Origin: Patescibacteria group bacterium
GTDB taxonomy: Bacteria > Patescibacteriota > Saccharimonadia > CAILAD01 > GCA-016700035
DNA length: 15,469 bases
Assembly: GCA_030917125.1 (NCBI GenBank)
Contig: JAUPVH010000046.1
Span: forward strand, 1 to 15,469
Reading direction: 5' to 3'
This document shows positions 6,965 through 13,388 of the stretch, piece by piece. The notes beneath the pieces are model-generated. The model made no database searches. It was not told where the DNA came from and saw only the letters and a list, made by a program, of their open reading frames with translations. Every line of letters starts with the position of its first letter. The first letter of the stretch is position 1. The translations under genes were made by a program, and so were the position numbers.

Positions 6965-7264
6965 ATGTCGCACAGCATCATGTCACTCGACCTCACCGAT
7001 CGGAACTCTGGACTGGAAGTCTCAGTCGAAGTGTCTCACCGTACTGTCCATGCAGCGGTGCATTCCGCAGATACACCAACGCGAGACACAGCCCGTAACT
7101 ACATCATCGGCGCTTTCAGTGAGGCAGTCGGTCCGCAGGACAGGGCTTCTTTGCAGCTGCTGCGCTGGTCAGACATCGCCGACTCCGTGACGGCAGCCGT
7201 CTCTCCGCACCCATCACTCTTGCCTGACGATTCCTGCTTCACTCAGCTCACCATGGCCTGCTAG
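6965..7264 (+). CDS. Orphan GC-rich hypothetical protein, 99 residues
   Basis: I recognise no family. The product is soluble, with no signal peptide or membrane segment. It has a pattern of alternating hydrophobic residues near residues 6-35 (SLDLTD, LEVSVEVSHRTVHAAVHS) and a helical middle (RNYIIGAFSEAV, RASLQLLRWSDIADSVTAAV), and ends in Cys. Codon third positions are strongly G/C-rich, unlike the neighbours, as also seen in the two minus-strand genes at 12076-13296. It has its own promoter and a tight terminator, so it is a single-gene unit, but no good Shine-Dalgarno site precedes the ATG. Other frames here also lack stops for stretches (6901-7098), so a structured RNA of about 365 nt cannot be excluded; I did not find the conserved segments of RNase P RNA, tmRNA or SRP RNA. 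Confidence 0.5.
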   Translation: MSHSIMSLDLTDRNSGLEVSVEVSHRTVHAAVHSADTPTRDTARNYIIGAFSEAVGPQDRASLQLLRWSDIADSVTAAVSPHPSLLPDDSCFTQLTMAC

Positions 7265-7271
7265 CCGGCCC

Positions 7272-7306
7272 ACCGTCTTTCCCTACGGGGAGGGGCGGTA
7301 AATTTT
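7272..7306 (+). terminator. Rho-independent terminator with UACG tetraloop
   Basis: ACCGTCTTTCCC / GGGAGGGGCGGT pair over 12 positions (several G-U pairs, valid on the plus-strand RNA) around TACG, a stable UNCG-type loop, followed by AAATTTT. It ends the 6937-7264 transcript just before the next promoter. Confidence 0.75.
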
Positions 7307-7316
7307 ATCTTGATTA

Positions 7317-7325
7317 TGCTAATAT
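7317..7325 (+). promoter_or_regulatory. Extended -10 promoter of the PH-domain gene, leaderless
   Basis: TGCTAATAT; +1 predicted at about 7332, the A of the ATG. No clear -35 box. The alternative GTG start at 7326 would lie between -10 and +1 and is unlikely. Confidence 0.6.
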
Positions 7326-7331
7326 GTGGCT

Positions 7332-7877
7332 ATGAGAAAACGAGAACGCTCGGAGGCTCGATCTCCAGAACAAGATCAAGATGAATACCGAGAGCCAGAG
7401 GTAATTTTTGTGGAGCGACAGTTTCCGATTGTGCTGCGTTGGCCACTCATATGGGGGATGATTTTTATTCTGGTTGGCATGGTGCCATGGTCAATTTCTA
7501 CTGCGAACGCCTATGACTGGCAGCCACTGGCGGTAAATTGGATGGCTATCGTGGGGCTCGCGCTCTTAGCGTATTGGACCTATCATTTTGTCGGCTGGTA
7601 TTTTACGGTGCTCATCCTAACCGATCAAGATATTACGTATATTCGGCAAAAGGGCTTTTTTCACAGGAAAGTCTCAAGTTTAACCCTTAATAATATACAG
7701 AGCGTTAATCATGTTATTCCTGGGATGCAAGCAGCTCTGTTTAAGTTTGGAGATATCCAAATAGAGACGCTATCTGGTAGTGGGCATATGCATTTGAAGA
7801 CCTACCACAAGCCCGCGCGGCTGCAAGAGGAAATCTTAGACGCGATGGAAAACTACTCCTCGACTGTCGAGGCGTAA
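7332..7877 (+). CDS. Membrane protein with bacterial PH domain (bPH2/YdbT type)
   Basis: 181 residues from ATG 7332. The order is a charged N-terminal tail (about 1-30), two hydrophobic segments (about 34-56 and 67-90), and a C-terminal PH-like beta domain (about 90-175) with the family pattern ILTDQDITYIRQKGFFHRK, LTLNNIQSVNHVIPGM and FGDIQIETLSGSG, as in the bPH2 (DUF304, YdbT) family. Bacterial members are membrane proteins of poorly known function, probably in the envelope; no catalytic residues are expected. The gene stands alone: a terminator precedes its promoter, and the following operon has its own -10 and strong Shine-Dalgarno site 50 nt away. Confidence 0.85.
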   Translation: MRKRERSEARSPEQDQDEYREPEVIFVERQFPIVLRWPLIWGMIFILVGMVPWSISTANAYDWQPLAVNWMAIVGLALLAYWTYHFVGWYFTVLILTDQDITYIRQKGFFHRKVSSLTLNNIQSVNHVIPGMQAALFKFGDIQIETLSGSGHMHLKTYHKPARLQEEILDAMENYSSTVEA

Positions 7878-7889
7878 GTAGTGTATGAT
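7860..7889 (+). promoter_or_regulatory. Putative promoter of the parvulin operon
   Basis: TCGACT (7860-7865), 18-nt spacer, TATGAT (7884-7889). Predicted +1 near 7896 gives a 35-nt leader ending in AAGGAG (7921-7926) 4 nt before ATG 7931. The -35 lies inside the end of the upstream gene. Confidence 0.5.
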
Positions 7890-7930
7890 ACATCTAATAG
7901 TAAGCAATTGGTGAGGAAATAAGGAGAGAT

Positions 7931-9052
7931 ATGGCTGATACTGACAAGAAAAAAGCTGCTAAGCCAGCAGCAAAGAAGACACCTGCGCGTTCGGACCGCT
8001 TGAAGAAGCTAGCTGGTAAAAAAACTCCAGATAATTCTGTTGCTTCGACGGAGAAAGTTGATAAAAAGGCTGATGCGAAAAGCACAAAAGACACGAAAAA
8101 ACCTTCAAAGTTTCAGGAAAAGCTTTCCAAGCTTGGCGTAAAGACTAAGCCGAATCGCAAGCTTATCGTAATTGCTGGGGTTTCTGCGTTGGTGGCCCTG
8201 CTCGTCACACTCGTCACGTTTGGCGTATTAATTTACAAGTATAAAAGCGAGGCTAAGGCTGTTCAGATAATGGCAAAAGTTGTGCCATATCCAGTTTTGA
8301 GCGTGAATGGTAATCCGCTTTGGAATACTTCAACCTACGGTGAGTATCTCTTTGAGCTGGCCAGCATCAAGAAGTTTTATCAGTCACAGGGTCAGGATTT
8401 GAATTCTGATGAAGGCAAAGCTCGCTTAGTGGAGCTCAAGCAAGAGCTTTTGAAGCAGCTGGAGGATAATCAGATCATTCGTCAGGAAGCGGCTAAGGAG
8501 CGCATCACGGTTTCTGCTAAGGAAGTTGATGAAGAATACAATAAACTTGTTGAAAACGCTGGTGGTCCAGATAAAGTAAAAGAAACTTTACAGAATCTGT
8601 ATGGCTGGACGATTGCTGACTTTAAAGAGAAAGTTCGGTTTAGCTTAGTACAGAAGAAGCTTGCCGATAAGATTACCAACGATCCGAATCGTAATGGTAC
8701 CGCTAAGGCTAAGGCTGAAGATTTGGCAAATCAGATTAAGGGTGGTGCAGATTTCGCAGAGCTCGCAAAAGCTAATAGTGAAGATAGTTCAGCCTCTAAT
8801 GGTGGTGACCTTGGCTTTATCGAAAAAGGTCAGACAGTTACCGAATTTGAGAATGCTGCCTTCGCCCTCGCGCCAGGTCAGGTGAGTGGTATCGTGAAGA
8901 CACAGTACGGCTTCCACATCATCAAGGCTACTGAAAAACAGGATGATAAAGTAAAAGTTTCCCATATTCTTATCAAGGGCGTAGATCTTGAAAGCTGGCT
9001 GGCTGAACAGCGCGAGCAAGCCAAGCTCTCACGTTATTTGAAACTAAACTAA
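7931..9052 (+). CDS. prsA-like: Membrane-anchored peptidyl-prolyl isomerase (parvulin / PrsA-SurA type), apparently circularly permuted
   Basis: 373 residues: Lys/Ala-rich cytoplasmic tail (1-75), one membrane anchor (about 78-101), a SurA_N-like helical chaperone domain (about 115-250), and a parvulin catalytic domain (about 255-350). It should help proteins fold outside the membrane. In the catalytic part GGADFAELAKANSEDSSASN, GGDLGFIEKGQTVTEFENAA and KTQYGFHIIKA (H329) are classic. However, the first beta strand with its SHILV motif, normally in front of the first helix, is absent there (the sequence runs LADKITNDPNRNGTAKAKAEDL) and appears instead at the C-terminus as KVKVSHILIKG (340-350, H345), followed by a short helix. 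This looks like a circular permutation of the parvulin fold. First gene of a three-gene operon with a strong Shine-Dalgarno site. Confidence 0.9.
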   Translation: MADTDKKKAAKPAAKKTPARSDRLKKLAGKKTPDNSVASTEKVDKKADAKSTKDTKKPSKFQEKLSKLGVKTKPNRKLIVIAGVSALVALLVTLVTFGVLIYKYKSEAKAVQIMAKVVPYPVLSVNGNPLWNTSTYGEYLFELASIKKFYQSQGQDLNSDEGKARLVELKQELLKQLEDNQIIRQEAAKERITVSAKEVDEEYNKLVENAGGPDKVKETLQNLYGWTIADFKEKVRFSLVQKKLADKITNDPNRNGTAKAKAEDLANQIKGGADFAELAKANSEDSSASNGGDLGFIEKGQTVTEFENAAFALAPGQVSGIVKTQYGFHIIKATEKQDDKVKVSHILIKGVDLESWLAEQREQAKLSRYLKLN

Positions 9053-9063
9053 AGGAGTAACCG

Positions 9064-9867
9064 GTGCCAGAACCGACACCAGAACAGCCAGGGGGAAATA
9101 CATCACATCTACCTGGTGGTGATGGCGTAAGTAGTGTTGAGCCGGTAGCCCCAACCAGCACTGTTCCAACTGATAGAAAAATAGTTCACCCTTCTGAACA
9201 GATTCAAGCAGAGGTTAGGGCTCATCCTGAGTATATGCCTGCGGCTGCACCAATTCCGCCCAAGCCAATTGGGCCAGAAGTACCAGAGGTTTTCAAGAAT
9301 CCGCCACCTGAAACCGCACCCGTAGAGGAGGCACCTGCACCGTCTGCAGTTTTGTCTGCTGGCAGTGTGGCAACTATGACTCGTCCGAGTGGGCGTTGGC
9401 AGGCGTTTTGGTTTGCAATTAGCGCACTCACGCTTTGGATGGCAACGGCTGCTACAAGTCTAGTAACGCGGCAGGGGACGCTCCGAAAAATGCTCATCGG
9501 CGTTACTGGTCAGGCTGATACCGAACTTTTTGGCACCCAAATTGACGTTTTTATCGCTCAGGCTGGTCTCGCCTTAATGCTCATAGCTATTCCAGTATTT
9601 ATAATCTCAACCATCTTGGTGGATCGCTACAAAAGCGCCCATCCAGATTTCGATACGACCGGCATGAAGAAGATTGCTTACTTTTTTATGGTGCTTGCGG
9701 TACTCAGTATTATTGGCTCGCTAGCAACCGAGATTTACTTACTCTTATCGAATAATATGTACAAAGAAAACGCTTTGACAATTGCTGCACCGATTGCCGA
9801 AATATTCTTTGCCGGAGCATACATTTTCTGGCTCTATACGACCGTTTCGGAGGATAGAAAGTCATGA
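9064..9867 (+). CDS. Pro-rich four-TM membrane protein of unknown function
   Basis: 267 residues. The first 110 are hydrophilic and Pro/Glu/Ala-rich, low complexity and presumably disordered. Four hydrophobic segments follow at about 113-133, 162-185, 203-227 and 238-259, with short loops and a charged end. I do not recognise a family with confidence; similar Pro-tailed small polytopic proteins are common next to pseudopilin-like genes in Patescibacteria. GTG start, supported by AAGGAG (9052-9057) with 6-nt spacing; the Shine-Dalgarno site begins on the last base of the preceding stop codon. Its own TGA overlaps the next ATG by four bases, so it is coupled to both neighbours and likely acts with them at the cell envelope. 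Confidence 0.8.
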   Translation: MPEPTPEQPGGNTSHLPGGDGVSSVEPVAPTSTVPTDRKIVHPSEQIQAEVRAHPEYMPAAAPIPPKPIGPEVPEVFKNPPPETAPVEEAPAPSAVLSAGSVATMTRPSGRWQAFWFAISALTLWMATAATSLVTRQGTLRKMLIGVTGQADTELFGTQIDVFIAQAGLALMLIAIPVFIISTILVDRYKSAHPDFDTTGMKKIAYFFMVLAVLSIIGSLATEIYLLLSNNMYKENALTIAAPIAEIFFAGAYIFWLYTTVSEDRKS

Positions 9868-10505
9868 AGATGCCACGCTCAACCCACACCATAATTACTC
9901 TCATAATTGCTGCGATTCTTTCCGGGCTCTTTGCGATTGGATATTTTAACATGATTAACCCTAATGATAAGCAGGCACTGAAGTATGATCAGCAGCGTGA
10001 AGATGACTTCGAAAAACTTTCGACTGTCATTCAGAGCTACTATACGAAGAAAGATAAGCTGCCAGATAGCTTAGAGGCTCTTAAGGAAGAAGTAGAGCGC
10101 GATGCAGAAGCTCGGAGTACAGATAGTTTAGATGCGCTGACAGGCCTCTTGGCCTATCAGTCGGTTCCGCAACGTGACCCATATTCGAATCGTCCATATA
10201 CATATAAGTTTGAGAACTCTTCTTCCACGAAATATCAGCTTTGCACAAACTTCTTTAAGGAGAATAAAGGTGATGATGACGCTGTCGATAAGGGTAGTAG
10301 CGAAACCGTGAAACATGGATCTGGCGATCAGTGTGTAGATTTTGAGGTGAAGAAAAAGACAACCCGGACAAATAACTCATATAGTCCGTCGATACAGAAT
10401 GCCCCTCGATATGATGATCTCACTGCTGAAGAGCAGCAGCAGTTGCTTGATGACCTCGAGGCCGAGTCTCAACAAAACAATTCTGGTTCTTCCACACAGA
10501 ATTAA
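9864..10505 (+). CDS. Single-TM protein with pseudopilin-like extracellular domain
   Basis: 213 residues: short basic N-terminus, one hydrophobic anchor (about 9-29), then a soluble, presumably external domain. Residues 40-120 resemble the body of type II secretion / type IV pseudopilins: a helix (DQQREDDFEKLSTVIQSYY), LPDSLEAL, then RDPYSNRPYTYKF and KYQLCTNF, matching the D-P-x-x-N-x-P-Y-x-Y pattern of GspG-like C-terminal domains. The prepilin peptidase signature (Gly before Phe-x-x-x-Glu) is missing, so the anchor is probably uncleaved and the protein not a true pilin subunit. Two Cys (LCTNF, DQCVDF) could form a disulfide. The tail is Ser/Asn/Gln-rich. Start ATG overlaps the upstream stop, with GGAGG about 10 nt before. 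Last gene of the parvulin operon. Confidence 0.75.
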   Translation: MKMPRSTHTIITLIIAAILSGLFAIGYFNMINPNDKQALKYDQQREDDFEKLSTVIQSYYTKKDKLPDSLEALKEEVERDAEARSTDSLDALTGLLAYQSVPQRDPYSNRPYTYKFENSSSTKYQLCTNFFKENKGDDDAVDKGSSETVKHGSGDQCVDFEVKKKTTRTNNSYSPSIQNAPRYDDLTAEEQQQLLDDLEAESQQNNSGSSTQN

Positions 10506-10529
10506 CCCCTCCTCAACTCGAGAAGGGGT
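10505..10529. terminator. Hairpin between convergent genes, probable terminator
   Basis: ACCCCT-C-CTC / GAG-A-AGGGGT stem starting on the last base of the stop codon at 10505. There is no good T-run on either side (GGGGCC follows on the plus strand, TAATTCTG on the minus), so termination may be inefficient. Confidence 0.5.
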
Positions 10530-10534
10530 GGGGC

Positions 10535-11152
10535 CTAGTATCGACTCAGCTCACGTTGTAGGTTAGAGCGCGCTGAGTGCTCAAACCAGGTGTAAATCTC
10601 CTCTGTGAGATAGATCCGGTCTTGAGCTAGCATCCCGTGAATGAAGCGCTTGCGGCCACTCTTCCAAGCATCTTCAGAAAGATTAAGCTCCTCCCAGATC
10701 TTGAGTGTGTTTGCGTCGTAGTCATCTGGGTCGATTGCGAGAGATAGCAGGTCGATGTCATGGACGCGCCTATCACCAGCGGAGTATGGCCCCAGCTTCT
10801 TCTTGTGATACTCGGTCGAGAGAATATGATTACCGGCTTTGATTAGCTCATCATTGGTAAAAATACCTCGGAGTAGTGCCGCCATCTGCCAGGCGCTTTG
10901 AGATTCGTTCTCGCTATTGCCTGGAATGTAGACCAAATCATGGAACCAAATCGCTAGAATTTCGAGCTCAGTGGCATCAGGAAAGTACCTTTCCATGTTA
11001 TCAAGCATCTGACAGATGTGCTCGAGGGTGTGATAGCGACGATGGTGCTGATTGTAGTGGTCGGCAATTACTCGGTACACCCAGAGGGCTCGTTCTAGGC
11101 TCGTGCGATGTCCTACAAAATCCACCCAACGCTGCATCATTGGATCCCTCAT
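10535..11152 (-). CDS. Predicted metal-dependent HD-superfamily phosphohydrolase (COG4339 type)
   Basis: 205 residues, the usual size of this family. The metal site is visible: RRYHTLEHI (H41, H45), AIWFHDLVY with the HD pair H71-D72, and a later acidic DIDLLSLAID segment. The SENESQSA segment after HD is also typical. HD proteins of this group are hydrolases of unknown natural substrate, possibly nucleotides; the reaction cannot be assigned. The start is supported by a perfect AGGAGG 5-6 nt upstream and a well-spaced promoter. The gene is divergent from the TrmB-type regulator at 11263, so it is a candidate target of that regulator. Confidence 0.88.
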   Translation of the reverse strand: MRDPMMQRWVDFVGHRTSLERALWVYRVIADHYNQHHRRYHTLEHICQMLDNMERYFPDATELEILAIWFHDLVYIPGNSENESQSAWQMAALLRGIFTNDELIKAGNHILSTEYHKKKLGPYSAGDRRVHDIDLLSLAIDPDDYDANTLKIWEELNLSEDAWKSGRKRFIHGMLAQDRIYLTEEIYTWFEHSARSNLQRELSRY

Positions 11153-11185
11153 GGCTTCCTCCTTGAAGTTGTAAGGTACACCATC

Positions 11186-11214
11186 ATAATAAACCTATTT
11201 TCAGATATAGTTAA
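11186..11214 (-). promoter_or_regulatory. Promoter of the HD phosphohydrolase
   Basis: Minus strand: -35 TTAACT (11214-11209), 17-nt spacer, -10 TATTAT (11191-11186). Predicted +1 near 11179 leaves a 27-nt leader with AGGAGG. It overlaps the region of the divergent promoter. Confidence 0.7.
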
Positions 11215-11225
11215 GTGTGTATAAT
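11198..11225 (+). promoter_or_regulatory. Promoter of the TrmB-type regulator
   Basis: TTTTCA (11198-11203), 16-nt spacer, perfect TATAAT (11220-11225). This -35 element lies inside the spacer of the divergent HD-gene promoter, so the two compete for RNA polymerase. AAGGAG (11244-11249) is 13 nt from ATG 11263, unusually far. Confidence 0.6.
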
Positions 11226-11262
11226 AATCATTAGACAACAGATAAGGAGATGACATTACGCT

Positions 11263-12024
11263 ATGCTTGATGCCAGAAGTTTGCTTGCGCAGCTTGAACT
11301 TACAGAAGCGGAAATAGATGTGTATTTAGTGATGCTTAAAGGGGCGCAGTCGGCTCGGGAGGTGATAAATTCTACTGGACGCAGTCGCCCAACGGTGTAT
11401 TACGCACTCTCGGCACTCGAGCGTCGAGGCCTGATTACCAAGCAGGGTAACTCTGAGGAGTATCGCTTTCAGGTCGAGCCACTATCGCGCCTTAAAACTA
11501 TTTTGCAGGAGCAAGAAGATTCCTTAGAGACCGCAAAAAGCCAGCTCGAAGAGTTTATTCAAATGAATCAGGAACGCCAACCCGGCGACCATCGTCCACA
11601 AATCGCGTTTAATGAAGGTTTGCAGGCAGTAAAAAATATTATTATGGAATCTTTGTACTGCCATGGTCGCAAAATAGATTCATTAGTACCGTCGGATAAT
11701 TTTTTCTGGCAACTCGGGCCAGATTTTGTTGAGCACTATGTGCAGCTGCGGCATACGCTCGGTATCTCAACGCGCAACCTGTGGGGCAAGAGCGTGCCGA
11801 GGGAGAGTATAGAAAAGTATTATCAGAAATCCCAACTGCGTCAACTGCCAGATGGAATGGGGGATCAGTTCCGCACCACGATTTTTATGTATGACGATGC
11901 TGTTTTATATGTTTCATCTTTGGCGAGTGGCTATGCGTTAGTAGTGCGATCTCGTGAGCATAGCGAGATGATGCGGGTGTTTTATGATACGTTGTGGGGG
12001 TTAGGTAAAAAGCTAGAAATATAA
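11263..12024 (+). CDS. TrmB-family transcriptional regulator
   Basis: 253 residues. The N-terminal winged helix (about 5-70) has the family pattern LLAQLELTEAEIDVYLVML, SAREVINSTGRSRPTVYYAL (recognition helix) and LERRGLITKQ followed by the wing. A coiled coil follows (about 75-105, SRLKTILQEQEDSLETAKSQ and on), then a C-terminal effector domain (about 115-253) with alternating beta/alpha and TTIFMYDDAVLYVSS. This matches TrmB-like regulators common in archaea and Patescibacteria, which often sense sugars, but the ligand is not readable here. An in-frame TGA at 11251 rules out a longer start. It is divergent from the HD phosphohydrolase and likely controls itself and that gene. A minus-strand terminator lies directly behind its stop. 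Confidence 0.88.
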   Translation: MLDARSLLAQLELTEAEIDVYLVMLKGAQSAREVINSTGRSRPTVYYALSALERRGLITKQGNSEEYRFQVEPLSRLKTILQEQEDSLETAKSQLEEFIQMNQERQPGDHRPQIAFNEGLQAVKNIIMESLYCHGRKIDSLVPSDNFFWQLGPDFVEHYVQLRHTLGISTRNLWGKSVPRESIEKYYQKSQLRQLPDGMGDQFRTTIFMYDDAVLYVSSLASGYALVVRSREHSEMMRVFYDTLWGLGKKLEI

Positions 12025-12058
12025 AAATCTCCCCTCATGCCCTAAGGCAAGAGAGGAG
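12024..12058 (-). terminator. Rho-independent terminator of the GC-rich gene at 12076
   Basis: On the minus strand, CTCCTCTC-TTGCC-TTAG-GGCAT-GAGGGGAG forms a long stem with one mismatch, then ATTTTTAT. It lies between the convergent stops at 12024 and 12076; the T-run favours minus-strand termination. Confidence 0.8.
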
Positions 12059-12075
12059 TGGTTGTCACAGCGAGA

Positions 12076-12606
12076 TCAGCTCAGTGGCTGACCATACTCA
12101 TCCTTGTTGTGGAGCACGCCGTTCACGATCCGGATCACTTCTCGAAATGCGGCAGTGATGTTCGGCTCGCGAAAAGCGCGCGTCAGGTGTTCTTGGCCCT
12201 GCTGGAAGTTATTGGGATCCAGTGCGTCGATAGCCTCGAGTGCTTCCCGGTAGGTACACTGGTGATTATCTGGCCCACCATCAGCGGTAGAAAGGGGTTC
12301 ACGTCCGTACTCACGGAAGGGATCGTCTGCTTCAGTGAAACCGCAGTCTCCTAGCTGGTAAAGGCAATCCAGCTCACTTGGGCGAATCTCCACAGATTCG
12401 AGTTCGATAACTACATTTCCGTTGGTGGGGTGGAAGGCCACCGAAATAACGGGCACATCCGTTTCTGTGAAGATGTCGGCTGCTCGGCCAAGGTCAACGG
12501 TATCGCCTAGACTGGGGAGGCGGGGCCAGGGGAGGTCTTCGTAGTGGCGAACATACGTTCTTTCGCCTTCGTCTAGCACATTGAGTGCAACAAGAAGTGT
12601 GATCAT
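12076..12606 (-). CDS. GC-rich hypothetical protein, 176 residues (self-contained unit A)
   Basis: No family recognised. Start ATG 12606-12604 was chosen because AGAGGT precedes it by 7 nt; the upstream in-frame ATG at 12654 lies between the promoter elements. The product is soluble and acidic, starting MITLLVALNVLDEGERTYV, followed by PWPRLPSLGDTVDLG, which reads like a short beta-rich domain, then a stretch VISVAFHPTNGNVVIELESV and a helical C-terminal half (REALEAIDALDPNNF, TAAFREVIRIVNGVLH). No signal peptide or membrane segment. Codon third positions are G/C-rich compared with flanking genes, as in the next gene upstream and the ORF at 6965. The ribosome-binding site lies in the 10-bp palindrome GAGGTACCTC (12609-12618). 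It has its own promoter and terminator. Confidence 0.75.
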   Translation of the reverse strand: MITLLVALNVLDEGERTYVRHYEDLPWPRLPSLGDTVDLGRAADIFTETDVPVISVAFHPTNGNVVIELESVEIRPSELDCLYQLGDCGFTEADDPFREYGREPLSTADGGPDNHQCTYREALEAIDALDPNNFQQGQEHLTRAFREPNITAAFREVIRIVNGVLHNKDEYGQPLS

Positions 12607-12644
12607 TTGAGGTACCTCTGCTTTCATCGACAGATTTAAAGTAT

Positions 12645-12673
12645 ACAATACCATAAATAATATGTATAGTCAA
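12645..12673 (-). promoter_or_regulatory. Promoter of unit A
   Basis: Minus strand: -35 TTGACT (12673-12668), 17-nt spacer, -10 TATTGT (12650-12645). TATACT (12645-12640) overlaps but would need a 22-nt spacer. The -35 directly abuts the T-run of the upstream terminator (TTTTTATTGACT). Confidence 0.6.
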
Positions 12674-12674
12674 T

Positions 12675-12717
12675 AAAAATACCCTATCCACATCTACACT
12701 GTAGACATGAATAGGGT
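12675..12717 (-). terminator. Rho-independent terminator of the GC-rich gene at 12724
   Basis: Minus strand: ACCCTAT-T-CAT-G-TCTAC / GTAGA-T-GTG-G-ATAGGGT around a 3-base loop (12717-12681), then ATTTTTA. A long, almost complete stem. Confidence 0.85.
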
Positions 12718-12723
12718 GAGGGA

Positions 12724-13296
12724 TTAGGCCGTTGCGGCCGTCAGTTCTCTGAGCTTCTTGTCGCTCTCGAAGATGATCAGGCCGATGCGGTTGGTCATGA
12801 AGCGTGCCACCATCGGGTCCTGTTCCTTGGGGTAGGCGCTGACCGCTCCCAGGAGGCGGCGGCCCTGTATCTCAACGTAGGCCGCGCCGTCGTAGGGAAA
12901 GTCTCCCCAAGAGAAGCTGCCGTCGGCGTTCTGGCTCTCGACGACGTCGCGGAACTTGCGGGGATAATGAAGTCGGATCGACTCCGTGTCCATGCCCTCA
13001 CGAGCGGCGGCTCGGAGCTTCCGACAAGCGTTGGCGGCATAGCGCGGACCTTCCGGTCCCCAGTGCACCACCAGGGCGACGAGCACGGAGGGGTGGTCCC
13101 AGTGGTCTGAGTAGCGAGCCATCGGGCGAGCCAGGGCGAAGCCGAAGCTCTCACGCTCCTCGATGATCCCGTCGAACATCATGCGTTCGATGGTTGGGCG
13201 CATCTCGAGCGCAACTTCTGCCAGATCGACACCAGCTTCGGTGCCGGGGTTCCAGATGAGAAGTGTGGGGAGAGACGTCATGTCCAGGTTGGTCAT
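12724..13296 (-). CDS. GC-rich hypothetical protein, 190 residues (self-contained unit B); faint GlcG/HbpS resemblance
   Basis: Start ATG 13296-13294 was chosen because AAGGA precedes it by 5 nt; the longer frame to 13368 would run into the promoter. Soluble, no signal peptide. The pattern is a beta strand (TLLIWNPGTEAG), helix (VDLAEVALEMRPTIERMMFD), strand (FGFALARPMA), strand (SVLVALVVHWGPEG), helix (AANACRKLRAAAREGMDTES), then FPYDGAAYVEIQGRRLLGAV, SAYPKEQDPMVARFMTNRIG and a final strand. The last part, a strand ending in LGAVSAYP followed by acidic QD and a helix, recalls the GGxPI...G-x-x-vGAIGVSG...QD pattern of GlcG/HbpS domains, but the hallmark glycines are not all there and I would not name it so. 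Strong G/C bias at third codon positions. Function unknown. Confidence 0.75.
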   Translation of the reverse strand: MTNLDMTSLPTLLIWNPGTEAGVDLAEVALEMRPTIERMMFDGIIEERESFGFALARPMARYSDHWDHPSVLVALVVHWGPEGPRYAANACRKLRAAAREGMDTESIRLHYPRKFRDVVESQNADGSFSWGDFPYDGAAYVEIQGRRLLGAVSAYPKEQDPMVARFMTNRIGLIIFESDKKLRELTAATA

Positions 13297-13352
13297 GGGA
13301 TTCCTTGTGAGGTGCAACTGCATTTCTCGTGCAGATGTCCGCGGTGGACAGT
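13297..13352 (-). promoter_or_regulatory. Structured 5' leader of unit B
   Basis: The predicted 56-nt leader has TGCAACTG near its 5' end and the exact complement CAGTTGCA nearer the start codon. Between them are two smaller hairpins, GTCC-ACCGC-GGAC and CTGCA-CGAGAAA-TGCAG. The second shares CAG with the long stem, so the two folds exclude each other. AAGGA and the ATG lie just downstream. A translational switch is possible but unproved; no known riboswitch class was recognised. Confidence 0.4.
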
Positions 13353-13358
13353 TGCAAT

Positions 13359-13387
13359 AATATAGCATAAAAACTATAGAAAGTCAA
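13359..13387 (-). promoter_or_regulatory. Promoter of unit B
   Basis: Minus strand: -35 TTGACT (13387-13382), 17-nt spacer, -10 TATATT (13364-13359) with extended TGC in front. The -35 directly follows the T-run of the terminator at 13389-13412. Confidence 0.8.
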
Positions 13388-13388
13388 T

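Noticed and set aside
6937..7306. RNase P RNA, tmRNA or SRP RNA in the GC-rich unit
   Set aside because: The conserved core segments of these RNAs were not found by eye on either strand.
8960..9052. The C-terminal SHILIK segment as a truncated second parvulin repeat or a frameshift
   Set aside because: The first copy lacks its own SHILV strand, the gene ends cleanly, and the Shine-Dalgarno site of the next gene begins at the stop codon.
12058..12354. Plus-strand ORF opposite unit A
   Set aside because: Antisense shadow; no promoter or ribosome-binding site, and unit A has both plus a terminator.
12795..13154. Minus-strand ORF of 119 codons inside unit B
   Set aside because: Out-of-frame shadow of a GC-rich gene; Arg/Ser/Thr-rich low-complexity translation typical of such shadows.
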